Source: Cloeon dipterum
Lineage: Eukaryota > Arthropoda > Insecta > Ephemeroptera > Baetidae
Direction of reading: 5' to 3'
Length of the DNA: 64,000 nt
Assembly: GCF_949628265.1 (NCBI RefSeq)
Contig: NC_088790.1
Coordinates: 23,068,545-23,132,544 of the forward strand
Below the pieces are notes generated by a model, which worked only from the letters and a program-made list of their open reading frames with translations, did no database searches and was not told the origin of the DNA. The position numbers and the translations under genes are program-made. Of the stretch, positions 50,422 to 62,000 are shown piece after piece (position 1 is the first letter of the stretch; each line of letters opens with the position of its first letter).

Positions 50422-53251
50422 TTAAAATCGAGGAGCTATCGTTGCCCGCGATTCCTTGGGAGCGAGGGTGAACCCGCCGACTGGTTCAACTGACGGCGGC
50501 TCCTCTCCAGGGGTCACTGACAGGGTGAATCGCTGCATTATGGCAGTGAAGAAAAGAAATAGATTGTTCCTCGCCAGGGACTCTCCCAAACACTGCCGCT
50601 TTCCTAAAGTTTTAAATTAATCGTCAGTCGTGATTTTGAATTAGGAAATTTAAAACCTACCTAAGCCAAAGGGAACCAGAGACTCTTGCTTGAGGAGTCT
50701 TCCCTCGTCGTTCAAAAACCGTTCGGGTCTGAAGTTTTCGGGGTCGGACCAAATTTTTGGCTCCATGTGAATGCCAGACAGATTCATCAAAATCCGCGCG
50801 TTCTGTAGTATCAGACACGTGCTTAACTAGTTATTCTTTCCATTCGGAAGAGGCACAAAGTTAGAATGTCAATCAATTCGAATGAAACTAGGCGTGATCA
50901 TTGCCAAAAATGTCCTGTTTTCCTAAATTAAAAAATTGCCGTAGTTACAAGGGCACAAAGTTGTGGGTTTTAGCAAAACGCCCTTAAAATTTAATTTTCA
51001 CAGCTTTGAGAATTGTAAATTATACAAATTCAACGCAATTTGATTTGCGTGAGTTGAAAAAAACGTATTTTTTCTGACACCTAAAAAATAAAGGGAAATT
51101 TTCAAATATTTTATTTTCGAACTGGTTTTAAGCAAATCGTGCCAAATAATGAAAGTAACATTAGTGGCTTTTAAAAGTTTTTCTGGGGGGTTGAAACTGA
51201 TTAACCATCCTTACGGGGTGTTTTAATAAACTTAAGCCAAAATCAGCCTTCTTATTGGTGTCGATTAAAATATTTTTCCCAATCAAAACTTTTTTAGCTT
51301 AGGCAATTTTTTATTTTGAAATAAATTTTGGTTCATCACCTTCGTATATAAAGACAATTATTGACACATTAAGTTTCATTCAAATCGATTATTGGTCCTT
51401 TCGAATTTTGCGTCAAGCTCCCAAATACCTTCTCTACCGTATTTAAACCCACCTTTGGAATTGTGTACCCTTGGAAAGAAACGTCCGTGTTGCACGTTGA
51501 CAGTGGAGCGTGAGGCACGGCCATTGGCACCACCGTGCTCACCCTGAGGACCTCCATGATCGTGGCGTCCGTGTAGGGCAAACTGCAAAGGCCTTTTAAG
51601 GGAATCCGCTCATTACTAATATTTTAGCAACTGACCTCGTCCTGTCTTCTAATCCGGGCAGCCGTTCTTGGCCGACGACTTCGTCGAGCTCCATTTGGAC
51701 CCGCTTTTGAACGTGCGGATACCTGACCATGTAAACCAGGGCGAAGGTGATCGAGTTGAACGTAGTGTCCAGGCCTGCCATGAAAAGGTCGCGGCACACC
51801 TCCGTCAAACACCTCTCTGAGATATATTTCGTTTTAATTGAAAATTGCAGACAGAATATTTGAAAATTTACCGGTGAAAGTCGTGTCTTTTCCCTTTATT
51901 TTGTTGTTCTCCATTTCAATCAGGTAGATATCGATGAAGTCCCTGGGATTGTCCGAATCCAACGTGGCTTTGTGGTTGTTGATATCCTCTGCTAGAAAGC
52001 TGATAAGTTTCTTCCTGACGGCCAGAATCTTGCTTTTCTCGGTCAAAAACGGCGCGTAACGCGTCAGCATTGGGAAATTATTTGCAATGCCGCCGGAGGC
52101 GTCGGTGATGGTGAGCAGCTCTTTGATCATGCCGGTCAACTCCTTCAACTTGGGGTCGCCGTGAGCGTAGCGCCGCCCTTTTTGAAAATTACGACGCAGT
52201 TATGACTATTTAAGTAAGAAATAATAATCAGCTCTTACCCGCCATCACGTGCCAGAGAACATTGATGCCCGAGGTTCCGAGAACTTTGTTTAGCTCCACA
52301 GACTGGCTCCAATCCGCGCCGGCCATCCGCCCGACCTCCAAAATCAAAGAGTTGACCTCCTCGTGAATTAGACCTTCCATCGAACGCTTGCCGAAGCCGA
52401 GATCGCGCAGTTGGCGAAGGGTGAACCGTCTCTGCTCCCTCCATAACTCACCCTGGGAGAAAATCAGTCCTGAAAATGATTTAAAAAAATTAACATTTAA
52501 AAAAAGAATTGAAATATTTCTGCTGATATTCCTACTAACTTTTATTTAAGATGCTTTAAGAGGAAAATACCTTCTCGAGATGGAATTATGATTTTTTTCA
52601 TTGGTTGGGGTGCCGCATATTGTATTAAAAGATATTTAAAAAATCAAACGGAGATGAATGACCAATGAAACATTTTTTGATCTATTTTATTTTAATTATA
52701 TTACAGTCTTGGAAACATTTAGACCTAATTTTCCTCTTTACCATCTCAAAAATTTTGCTACCAGTCTGATCTATAATAAATTCGAATGTGGGAAAATTTT
52801 GACTTTGAATTAAGGTAAGAAGAACAAATAATCACCTCTAATGAGTCCATTTCCAATTTCCAAAGACAGTTCGGAAGCAGGTCTTCCGCTGAGGTCCTCC
52901 CGCGACGAAGCTTCCTTCACCGCCGCGTAACCCGAGATGATGACTAAAGGTTGTGAGCCAACGTAGAGGCCGACCACATTGCCGTAACGCTCTTTCAGGT
53001 CGCGGGCGATCAGGTACAAGGGGCGGCCCCTCATAGACAAAATATTGCCTAAGATTGGCCATCTGCGCGGGCCTGCGAAAAATTTGAATTTTATTGTACC
53101 TTGAAGATGCTATTCCGTTATATCAGGGTCATTGTATTAGAAAACACTGTTTTTTAGTCAGCTTACCTGGCGGATAGTTGGGAGGCTTTTTGCTTGCGCT
53201 CCACCAGACGAATACTACGACCAGCAACGCCAAAATCAATGTCACTGCCAT
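50422..53251 (-). CDS. Cytochrome P450, CYP2 clan, microsomal
   Basis: Eight exons read downward: 53251-53167, 53072-52836, 52469-52239, 52177-51872, 51816-51636, 51582-51453, 50802-50661, 50603-50422; 497 aa, full length. A heme-thiolate monooxygenase anchored in the endoplasmic reticulum. Features: N-terminal membrane anchor ([14 protein letters not shown]) and proline hinge PPNYPPGPRRWP typical of the CYP2 clan; C-helix W117-REQRR; I-helix A300-G-L-D-T-T; K-helix E357-V-L-R360; PERF motif PENFRPERF; heme loop F435-G-L-G-K-R-Q-C442-L-G with the cysteine ligand. [13 protein letters not shown] and VVPMAVPH recall the insect CYP15/303/305 group, some of which act on juvenile hormone precursors or other hormones, but the subfamily cannot be assigned here. 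One long intron (650 bp) separates exons 6 and 7. No disabling change is seen. Confidence 0.94.
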
Positions 53252-54106
53252 CTTTTCCGCTTCTATAAAATTATATGAATTTAAAAACCGAAATTGGAAA
53301 AGTTATTGTGAGTGCGGGATTTCTTTTTTTTGCGACGGAATTCTTACCTCTGACTCACAGATGAGCGTGTGCACAGGTGTTCTAAAGACGACTGGATCAG
53401 CACGAGCGTAAAGCTTTTCTCTCGTGCGGCAGGAGCGGCCGCCTTCTTGCCCACCTAAAACCGCCAAGTAATCAACATTCTCGGAGTGGTAGGAGGTATT
53501 TATGCACTTATTGCCACAAGGAAATAACACATATAATGACAACAACTACTTTACTTTTTTACGGTGCCCCTGCAATTACACGCACTGTTTGAAGAATTAA
53601 GATTGTGCGCAAATGGGGAAACCAAGAGGTTTCCGGACTCTTTTGCGTTTGACGCACAAAATTAAGTGTGCGTCCGCCCTGCGGTCATTCATTCATGATA
53701 TTTGGACCTTTGAGGAAAAACGAAGTAAAATGTTTTTCAATACTGGATTTCCTTATAATTAGCATACTAACATATTAGCCATTTCTGCAATACAGGTTAT
53801 GAGTAATTCAAAACTGATTGAATATTCGCAGTTTGTTTAGAAAAACATCATAGGAGGTCATTAGTCTCGGAAGATATAAACCGATCAGTAAACTTACTTA
53901 ATCAATTTGGCTCTTATCAAATAATTTTGAAACACAGAATTTTCAAAAATTTGATTTTTTGTATCAATATACAAGAAAGTTAAAAATTGTTTTAAAATTT
54001 CCCTTGTTACTGTAACCATTGTTTAGTTCTATTATTGTGATTTTCAAATAAAATTTTGTGTATGTATTGTTTAAGAAAAGAAAATTTATTCTTACTCTTT
54101 TGTAAA
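53252..54106. promoter_or_regulatory. Divergent intergenic region, P450 (-) / DNALI1 (+)
   Basis: 855 bp between divergent start codons. A TATA-like GCATAAATACCT lies on the minus strand at 53493-53504, about 240 bases before the P450 start, consistent with a TATA promoter and a long leader. Nothing specific is seen for DNALI1. Confidence 0.45.
53493..53504 (-). promoter_or_regulatory. Possible TATA box of the P450 gene
   Basis: CATAAATA core on the P450 strand. Confidence 0.35.
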
Positions 54107-55913
54107 ATGTCGCACGTATTGAAAAACATTCCCGAGTCACTTGTACGTTACGCAGCGCCAACACCCGTAAGAAAATGATGTTTAATAATTGTACGTAAAT
54201 TTCCTAGCTTTGATGTGTTTCGGACATAAAAGGTGAAAAAACCAAGGGACAAGGAGTTGAATAAGCCTGAAGAAAAGCACGATGTCCTTTACAGGGACAT
54301 CAAAGTTGGAGACGAAGTGCTGGACATCCTGCTGCCCCCTCGTGTCTTCGTGGGTGACAATCTTGACTATTATGTCCAGAAGGTTTATTAATTAATTTAA
54401 CCTAATACACACTTTTTTATTAATTATTTTGTTGGTTCGTCAGGTTCATCGGGCACCAGCAACTGAGAGAGAAATCGAGAGGCTGCGGATTGAACTGGAC
54501 CGGAAGCTGTTCGAAAGAGGTGCTCGGATGTCCGGCCCTTGCGTCATCCGCAGGGAACTTCTCTCGCAGGCTTTGGGTATTTTCTTTCAACTCTTCTTCG
54601 AATGTCTTTTTTTACAAAAAACAAAAATTCCTTGCGATATAGATGAACTAATTCGAGAAGAGAGCATCGCGTGCGCAGAGACGGGAATCCTGATGGCTGC
54701 GTGGCGGGACCACTGCGTGCGAACCCTCAAAGCCTATGAGGACCTGTACGTCAGCAGACTGGCCCACGAGAATCAAAAGTACTTGAAGGTGCGGGGATTT
54801 TTTCTATTTATACATATATATGCTTGAATAGTAAAAAATACAGCCTTTTCAAAGCAACCGCATAGATCCCACTTAACCTCCCTTTCCTGTCTTTAATCAC
54901 TGGACACTCAAGATGTGGTTTTGTGGTGATTTTGTTTGTTGGTGATAATTGTTTCTTTCTATTTGTTCATTTTATCTTTGGGTGTTTCCAGTAGAAATTT
55001 GATTTGTCATGCAATATTTTAAATTTGGTTTGGGCACCATTCTGATTTCTTGGTGAAATCTTGGCGTTCACAGAAATGAGAATATCTCGAGTTATAATGA
55101 TGCTACAACAATCAAATTTGTACCAAACGATCCCCATCAATCACCCTACAACTTTTAAATTTGAAATTATTTTGGATTTTCCAAATTTCGAGTTCATTTC
55201 TAATTTTTGAATATTTAAAATTGCCTTTTTCTTCTGATCATGGAACAAAATGTTGCCCTTTTGGTGTGTGTATAGTGCCTAGAAAATCGTAAGATAGTAT
55301 GCATAGTTTTTATTTTGTGAGATATGGTCAGATAAGATATCTAGAATAGGTCAGAAATTGAAACCTGAAGTTAGGGTAGCCCCCTAGGATCAACATTATT
55401 AAATTGCCACTTGTAGCCACTTTAACGACGCTCGATGAGCGCTGCTTTGGATCGATCTGCGATATTTGGAATGAACAAGTTGAGAGCTTTCAGTAAATGT
55501 GCAATTCGACCCCTTAGACGCTTTCAGGGTTGCTCAAGTAGTACCCTGATGTGCCTATAATCTCATTAATTAATTTATTTAAAATATTTAATTTATTCTT
55601 TCAGTCAGCTCAGAGTAAATGCGATCTTCAGGAGCGACTGACCGTCCTGAAATCTGAAATTCACGACACTGGCGAGAAACTTAGGCGCGCCAGAGCGCGC
55701 CTCGAATTCTCCAGCAAAGCGCGCGACGAGGCGGCCACGAAAGAGCGAAACAAAAACAACCAGATTCTCGAAAACTTGACCGAAAGCACTGAAGAAGGAA
55801 TGGTAAGTGTGGAAATTCAAAAAAATTTTCTTTCTAATTTCGTACTCTTGCGTTTACTTGCGGTGCAGAAAGCTCTGAAGGCGAAGCTGAAGGCAATCAA
55901 GACTGGAGTTTGA
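54107..55913 (+). CDS. DNALI1: Axonemal dynein light intermediate polypeptide 1 (p28)
   Basis: Six exons: 54107-54166, 54233-54382, 54444-54576, 54643-54788, 55605-55802, 55869-55913; 243 aa, close to the usual ~255. Component of inner-arm dyneins of motile axonemes; in insects this means sperm flagella or chordotonal cilia. Motifs: N-terminal SLVRYAAPTPV, the ILPPR-like block VLDILLPPRVFV, VRREL-type VIRRELLSQAL, then DELIREESIACAETGILM, and a C-terminal coiled coil (about 163-243) rich in Glu, Lys and Arg. The 816-bp intron between exons 4 and 5 is large for this gene-dense part. No AATAAA close after the stop; the next on this strand is near 56472, inside the 3' region of the convergent chitin-binding gene. 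Confidence 0.92.
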
Positions 55914-56497
55914 GCCTCTCTGCGTTATCTGCGTGGCATCATTCTCCACTTTTATTCATGCAACAAAATAATATGAATCAAACAGTCAACAACACTCCGT
56001 GTGTTTCGCAGTAGTTGCAAATACGCAAACAAAACAATTCATCAAATACATACAAGAGCCAAACATAGATAAAGACGATAGATGGAAAAAGGAAAACAGT
56101 GAAACTTGCATTTCAAAGCGATGTTTATTATGAAAATAATTATAAATAATACCAGGACTAATTAATTATCATTTAGCTCATATACATGTTTTTTATAATT
56201 TTTTGGTAACAGCAAATAATGAGACAAGAAATATTTCGCCGTCATTTTAAAAATTTGAAACTAAACCAGCTTTCGAAATATAGTCTAAATTTAGTCCTTT
56301 GCTCTACGATTAACCATACAAATCTTACAAACCCCAAAACTAATCCTTGCAGGAAATTTTTTCCAAGACGATAAAAACAACCCACCAATTGATTTGTTTT
56401 ATAGAGCAGTGCATCCAATCCAAAATTAGGCTTGACCAAAAAATGAAATTTTTAAAATCTATGATTTTTCCAATAAATCTATTTTGTTAATTTTAAT
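55914..56497. other. Convergent 3' region, DNALI1 (+) / chitin-binding protein (-)
   Basis: No gene. AT-rich 3' UTR and intergenic DNA. Confidence 0.6.
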
Positions 56498-58515
56498 TTA
56501 ATTGATTTTTCTTGTGCCGCATTTGACGTTGCGAGTGCAGACTCTCCACTGTTCGTTGAACAGCAGGTTACCGGGACACTTTCTGCGCCTCTGCCCGTTT
56601 CTCCTGGTGCAAACGAAGTAGTGGCGGCAGCTGCTTGGATCGGGAGAGATGATTTTTGTGCACGTGCCAGGTTTCCCAGGCCTTGTGGGTTTTGCAGACT
56701 GCTCATAATCGAGATATTCGTATTCGTACTCGGCTTCATCCTCCACTTCTTTATTCGGTGGTTTCGTCGTGATTGTGGCAGCAGGCATGACGTTAGTTGA
56801 CTCAACTCCACCGGGAATCACGCTTGGATCCTCGATCGCAATTTCCCCAGGTCCTGTCACACTCTTTCTGCTGCAATTGGCCACACTCTCCGGCTCGCAT
56901 TTGCCACTTTTCACGCTGAACTCGAGTCCAAAATCGCAGACGCCTGTTTGCACTTTAAATTTGTTACTGCCAGCTTGATTGCAGTAGAAAAATGCTCCAC
57001 ACAGTTCCGGCGTTTTGGCTGAAAATTTAAATTTTCATTCTGAGAGTTTTTTTTTTATCTGATAGCAGCCTGATAAAAAAATGCATGGTTTGGGAAAAGG
57101 GCAAACAAATCACAAAAATAGACGTAAATATTGTTTGTTAGTTGTTCCATTTGAAAGTGTTTGATAAAAGATGAGAAATTGTTCTAGAGGCTATGGTTGG
57201 CCTCGTAAATCAAGTACAATATTAAATATTTAGAATTTTCAAACTGCCATATTTATTGGAAAGTGGTTGCATATCAAACATCTTTTTATTTTGGAATCTG
57301 CTTATAGCAAGACGAATCTAATGACGTGCGATTTTCATACTCTTGCAAATATCGCAGTTTTTACAACAGAAAAAAGTGCTCTGGAAAATTGAGACAAAAT
57401 TAATTTGCTCTAAATTTTTTTCCATGAAACCAAGCTTTTATTTTGGTTATATTTTAATTTTTTAAGTAAATGTGATTCAATTTTCTGGAAAATTTGGGAA
57501 ATTTTCCCAAATCAAGTTCAAATTTCATCTGCTTCTGCAAATTTTGCCAAGATATCCTTCTGCACTCGTAGCCGTTGAATTATATAAAGCCAAACTTGCA
57601 TCCTGTATGTAATTTGATATTTTAAAAATATACCAAGGAAAGGATTTTTGTCAATGCAATTTTCAAGATTTTCAACTTATCAGTTTTTGTAGCCTTCGAA
57701 TGTCTCCAAAATCCGAAATTTGGACGTAATTAATTTACTCGATTTACTCAAGTATCTAGCAAATTTTCATTGAATTTCAAACTCTGTAGGAAGGTAGCAA
57801 GTACGGAATTATTCGATTTCAAGGTGCGCTTTCCTAGTAAATAGATTTTTGTGTTAAAAAGTCTCACTTAAAAATGTAATTATTCGCACAAATTGATATT
57901 ATAATGGCCTCAATGCGTTTTATTCATTTCTACATATAAATGAAATTAGCGATCAGCATGGAAAGATTTGTTCCCCTGATATTTTTTAAACAGTTTTCAA
58001 AGATTTTTGAAAAAGTGGACAGTATCAAACATCTGGAAAAACACAAAAAATGCTATATTTTCTTCAAAAAATAAAATTAAAAACCATTCTGACACCATTA
58101 AAATACTCTTTTTGTTTTAAACACATAATATTTCTGCCCTAAAATAAATAAATGCATGTCCATATTACCTGCTCCAGTTGCAGCTGCAAACGAAAAGGCG
58201 CCGCTCTGCGTGCAGACTGGCTCTCTGAGGCAGGGTCCCGCATCATCCTTTGATTCCCCGTAACCAACAGAGCCGCCGTAGCAGATTGTTTGCAATTTCG
58301 CTGATTTTGGACAGTCCATCGGCTCAGATATTTCCTCGTCGCAGTACACAAACTGGTGGTCGTTCACGCAGGCATAGCCGTCAAGGCAAGATAGACGCTG
58401 AGCGTGGTTCATGTCTACCAAGAGAGCTAACTGAGCGCAAAAGTAATTTGGGAAAATGAATTTATTTTAAACAACTTACTATCAATGGTACAAACATCTT
58501 TAATGTGTTCTCCAT
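56498..58515 (-). CDS. Secreted chitin-binding (peritrophin-type) protein
   Basis: Three exons read downward: 58515-58480, 58430-58169, 57018-56498; 272 aa. The N-terminus MENTLKMFVPLILALLVDMNHAQ is a clear signal peptide formed across the first intron. Cysteine-rich modules follow: a first degenerate one (CLDGYACVNDHQFVYC ... CLREPVC), a second (LCGAFFYCNQAG ... GVCDFG ... KCEPE ... NC), and a C-terminal CBM14-like one (TCTKIISPDPSSCRHYFVC ... CPGNLLF ... VC ... KC). Between them is an acidic, tyrosine-rich linker (EYEYEYLDYE). The protein is expected in cuticle or peritrophic matrix. The 1.15-kb intron holds nothing recognisable. The first two modules diverge from the standard six-cysteine CBM14 spacing, so their chitin binding is less certain. 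Confidence 0.85.
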
Positions 58516-58531
58516 TCTGCTGGGAAATTTG

Positions 58532-58567
58532 CACTAACAGATATTTTTCGGTAGTACCATATTTAAG
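58532..58567 (-). promoter_or_regulatory. TATA box and initiator of the chitin-binding gene
   Basis: CTTAAATATGG (58557-58567) lies about 22-25 bases upstream of CTGTTAGTG (58532-58540), which resembles the arthropod initiator. The start codon is at 58515, giving a leader of about 20 nt. Confidence 0.5.
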
Positions 58568-58639
58568 CAGAGCTTTCTGGCAAATATTTACTCAAGAAAA
58601 ATGGGCCAAGTAAATAAATTGCTGATTTTTCATTTTATC

Positions 58640-58645
58640 TTTATT
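58640..58645 (-). terminator. Possible poly(A) signal of the kleisin-like gene
   Basis: AATAAA on the minus strand about 390 bases after the stop codon. Confidence 0.4.
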
Positions 58646-59030
58646 GAGATTTATGATTCCATAAAACAACAGCCTACACATTCAATCTAATATGATGAAA
58701 TTTAATTTATATTTCATTTTTTCACTTCATTAAAATTTAACACAAGATTTTCAAATTTCGAAAATAAATGAGTTGAGAGATTGAACAAAACTACCATTTC
58801 AGCCTTTTTTCCATGTGATTCAATAACAATATCATTTTGACTGTTATGTCTAAATCATGAAAAACAAACAACGCATTCAAATATCCTTCGCTCTATTCTG
58901 ATAGGTTGGTGTGCATGTGACAGGAAGCAATGCACATACAAGTTTGCTTTCGCCTGGTGAAATGATGTTCAAAATAAAAATAAATGCAAATAATTAACAA
59001 AAAAATCTATGTTATAGATCTGCGTCAGGT

Positions 59031-62000
59031 CTACGCTTGGCGACCAAACAGAAATTCTGGCTCCTCAATGTCGTGGTCAAAACCTTCTGGCAGGATAATC
59101 TGCATTCCGTAGCAATCTTCTTGGTTGCGAAGCTCTAAAATACTCATCTCACACAGTTCTGCAATTTGAATTGAATTTAACTTACACAACAGTTTTAGTC
59201 TATTCAACTCACCCATGATCTGAAGAAAGATGGCACACACGACACTTTTGTGAGTTGTGTTGACCTTGGCAAAGGTGCTGAACGTGATTGGGTCAGAGTG
59301 CAGTGTCCCATCTGCCTCCTTGGCACGGTGCAGTTTCGACAAGGCGTACAGGATGCTGTGCTTGCTCATTGGGTTGTAATCAAGATCTAGAGGCTGTGAA
59401 CCATCAATTTGAATGAAGACACTGCATTTTGTATAACATTAGTATCAAGACATTTAGAGCAAATATCTTAATTTCATTGGAGATGAGCCGTGGAACGTCC
59501 AGCAGGTGTCAAGCGCTCAAGCCTCCCTAAGTGCGGCCACGCTGAACGTTTCACCCAAGTCCCACATAAATCGAAAACTATAAATGCTATTGAAAATCTC
59601 TTACAGAACTTGCCTCCGAGAGCAAGCAAAAGAGAAATATTGAGAAGAGGTGCTTCAAAGGTCAATTATTAATTAATTTACAATGGGATTAAATTGCAAA
59701 GTTGTATAGAGGACGTTGAAAATCCTTTTGGTTCAAATCGCATCTCTCATGTCTATTGAAACAGAGTTATGGCTGATTTTTTGTCACTCCAAAACAATTT
59801 ACATGATGTCATTTTATATGCCTCCAAAGAAAAAATGCCATTTATTTTAAACCCTGAAAACAATAATTATGCCATAGCAAATTTTCTTCACAACTTACAG
59901 TACTGAAGTTGAACCTTATTTCGTTAATAGATAATATTGTAAGGGGTATAATACTTCTTTAAAAGTATTTTTTAATTCAGAGAATGATTTCTAATAATAT
60001 TAATTTTATTTTAAAATTATTGTTTGATTGTCAAGTTGCAGAGGACACTAAAACGTATTTTCTAGTCAAAACCACATCTCTCTAGAAAGCGTAGAGCCGC
60101 CGAGTAGCTATCAATTTGTTTTTTGGGGGGTTAATTATTAAAAACTCTAAATCCCCAAAACCGAAGATATGTTGGGCAGAATTTTTGGTGCATTGAAAAT
60201 TGAAAACCTAATAACACGGCCTCTTAAATTAATTTTATGAAATAGAATTTTAAAAACCTAAAACGACAATTGATAGTCTTTACATTTTTAACCTAATTTT
60301 TGAACCAAGACTAGAAACAGAAGTAATATATATGGTTTGAAAACTCACATAAGTTGCCTTTGGCATGCCAGAATGTGTTTGCCAATCTTGAGATCCAGCA
60401 GATGTTTGCACTGGTCCATTGCTCCCATTGGAAGCTGGAGGAGTTTCAGGTGATTTGTCTACCTGATCTGCAGTTGAGCACACTGGGACAGTCTCTGATT
60501 CAGGAGTGCAGGCCGGGACCTTCAAGACAAAAGAAAAAAATTAGTTGCTGAGCATGGGCGAGAGTGCAGGGGATGATTTTCCTCTTAAGGTTGACTGGTG
60601 AGATTCTATCACTTCATTTATTTGGCTATCGAGAAAAACTGTGATCCATCATAGCACCCCATATATTCTTGGTTATTTGTAGAAATTAATACGTATTACA
60701 TACCTCGGTGGTAGGTCCTGGGTCTACAAAACTTTCAGCATGAGGTGGTTCAGCAGAAGCTCTTGGTTTAGGCACAACAGGTTGGTGTTTTCCAGGCGCC
60801 GGGACAGGAGTGCTCTGTATTTGACAAAATCAGACTGACACCGCAAGGCACACTAAATTAACGCACCGAATGGGTTGGACGAAACGGAAATGAATGAGAG
60901 AAATCAATCACATTTTCCAAACCATTATCCTGCTGTGCATCAACATCTATTGAGGTTGGAACAGCCGCGTCAGGCACGACCTGCGTGAGAGGGGATTCTA
61001 ACAGTGACTGTTTGATGAGTATTTAAAGAACAATCAACATGCCTGTCTAGACTCAGCTTCAGGGAAGTGTATTTCAGAATCGGTTGGAACGTCGTACACT
61101 CCATCCTGTATTTCCTGGTCGTCTATAAGATTTTGATATGCATGGCAGATGGCAGTCCACTGCAACGAGAATACCCAGGCGCATTACAAGGGAATACACC
61201 ATGTAGCAAAAACTCACGGGTGCATGAGTTGTTCTAGGACAGCGCCGTTTGATTTTTCCTCTTACAAGAATGGACATTGGCCCAACTCTTTTCTTGGACT
61301 GCTTCCTATTCCTCTTTCGGGAAATCGCTTTCAGCTCCATTTCAAGGACTTCAAGTCGCTGTAATAAAATAAAGAGATAGGCGGTGGTATACAAAAAGTC
61401 AATCAAGCAAAGATTTCAGAGAGGGATTATGTTCTACTAGTTGTTAAAAATGCAGCTGTCTATTTTAAACTTAAAAAACCTCTTTTAATTTAAACTTGGC
61501 ATTATCTCTCTGAAATATTTAGGGTCAGAATTATTTTAAACCAATCATTCGGTCATTTTAATAAAGGGAAAAACCATTCATGAAATCGCAACCCTAAACA
61601 GAGCGCTAACTCATCGAGCCGCAAATTGACAGCGCCTGAGGTTTCTATCCGTTTTAATGAACTGCTTTCACTGCGCAATTAATGGATCAATCATGCTGAT
61701 TAGTATTATTCACTCAAAATGTTGTCTTTTGACATGATGAAAACAAAAATTGGCAGAGTCAATCGCCATAGAAACGACAGCTGAGATTTTAATCCAAAAT
61801 AGCTTTTACATTTCTCCAACAATTTAAGCTGAACCAATTTTCAGAATGAATGCATCATGAGGAGTCATTTTAAATTAAAAATGCACAATAGTGGCATGAT
61901 TGAGTCTCAAATCGCTGCGGAAGTGCTATAAATTGAAAATAACGTCTGGCGCCACATAGTGATGGCTTCAAACACTTTCACAACTGGATATTGTTTAATG

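Larger units (their letters stand above)
58516..59030. other. Short intergenic region between two minus-strand genes
   Basis: No gene. It contains the promoter of the chitin-binding gene and the 3' UTR of the kleisin-like gene. Confidence 0.6.

Noticed and set aside
54870..55560. Long DNALI1 intron as a possible transposon
   Set aside because: Some GC-richer sequence (about 55.38-55.56 kb) looks foreign, but I found no terminal repeats, coding domain or second copy in the window.
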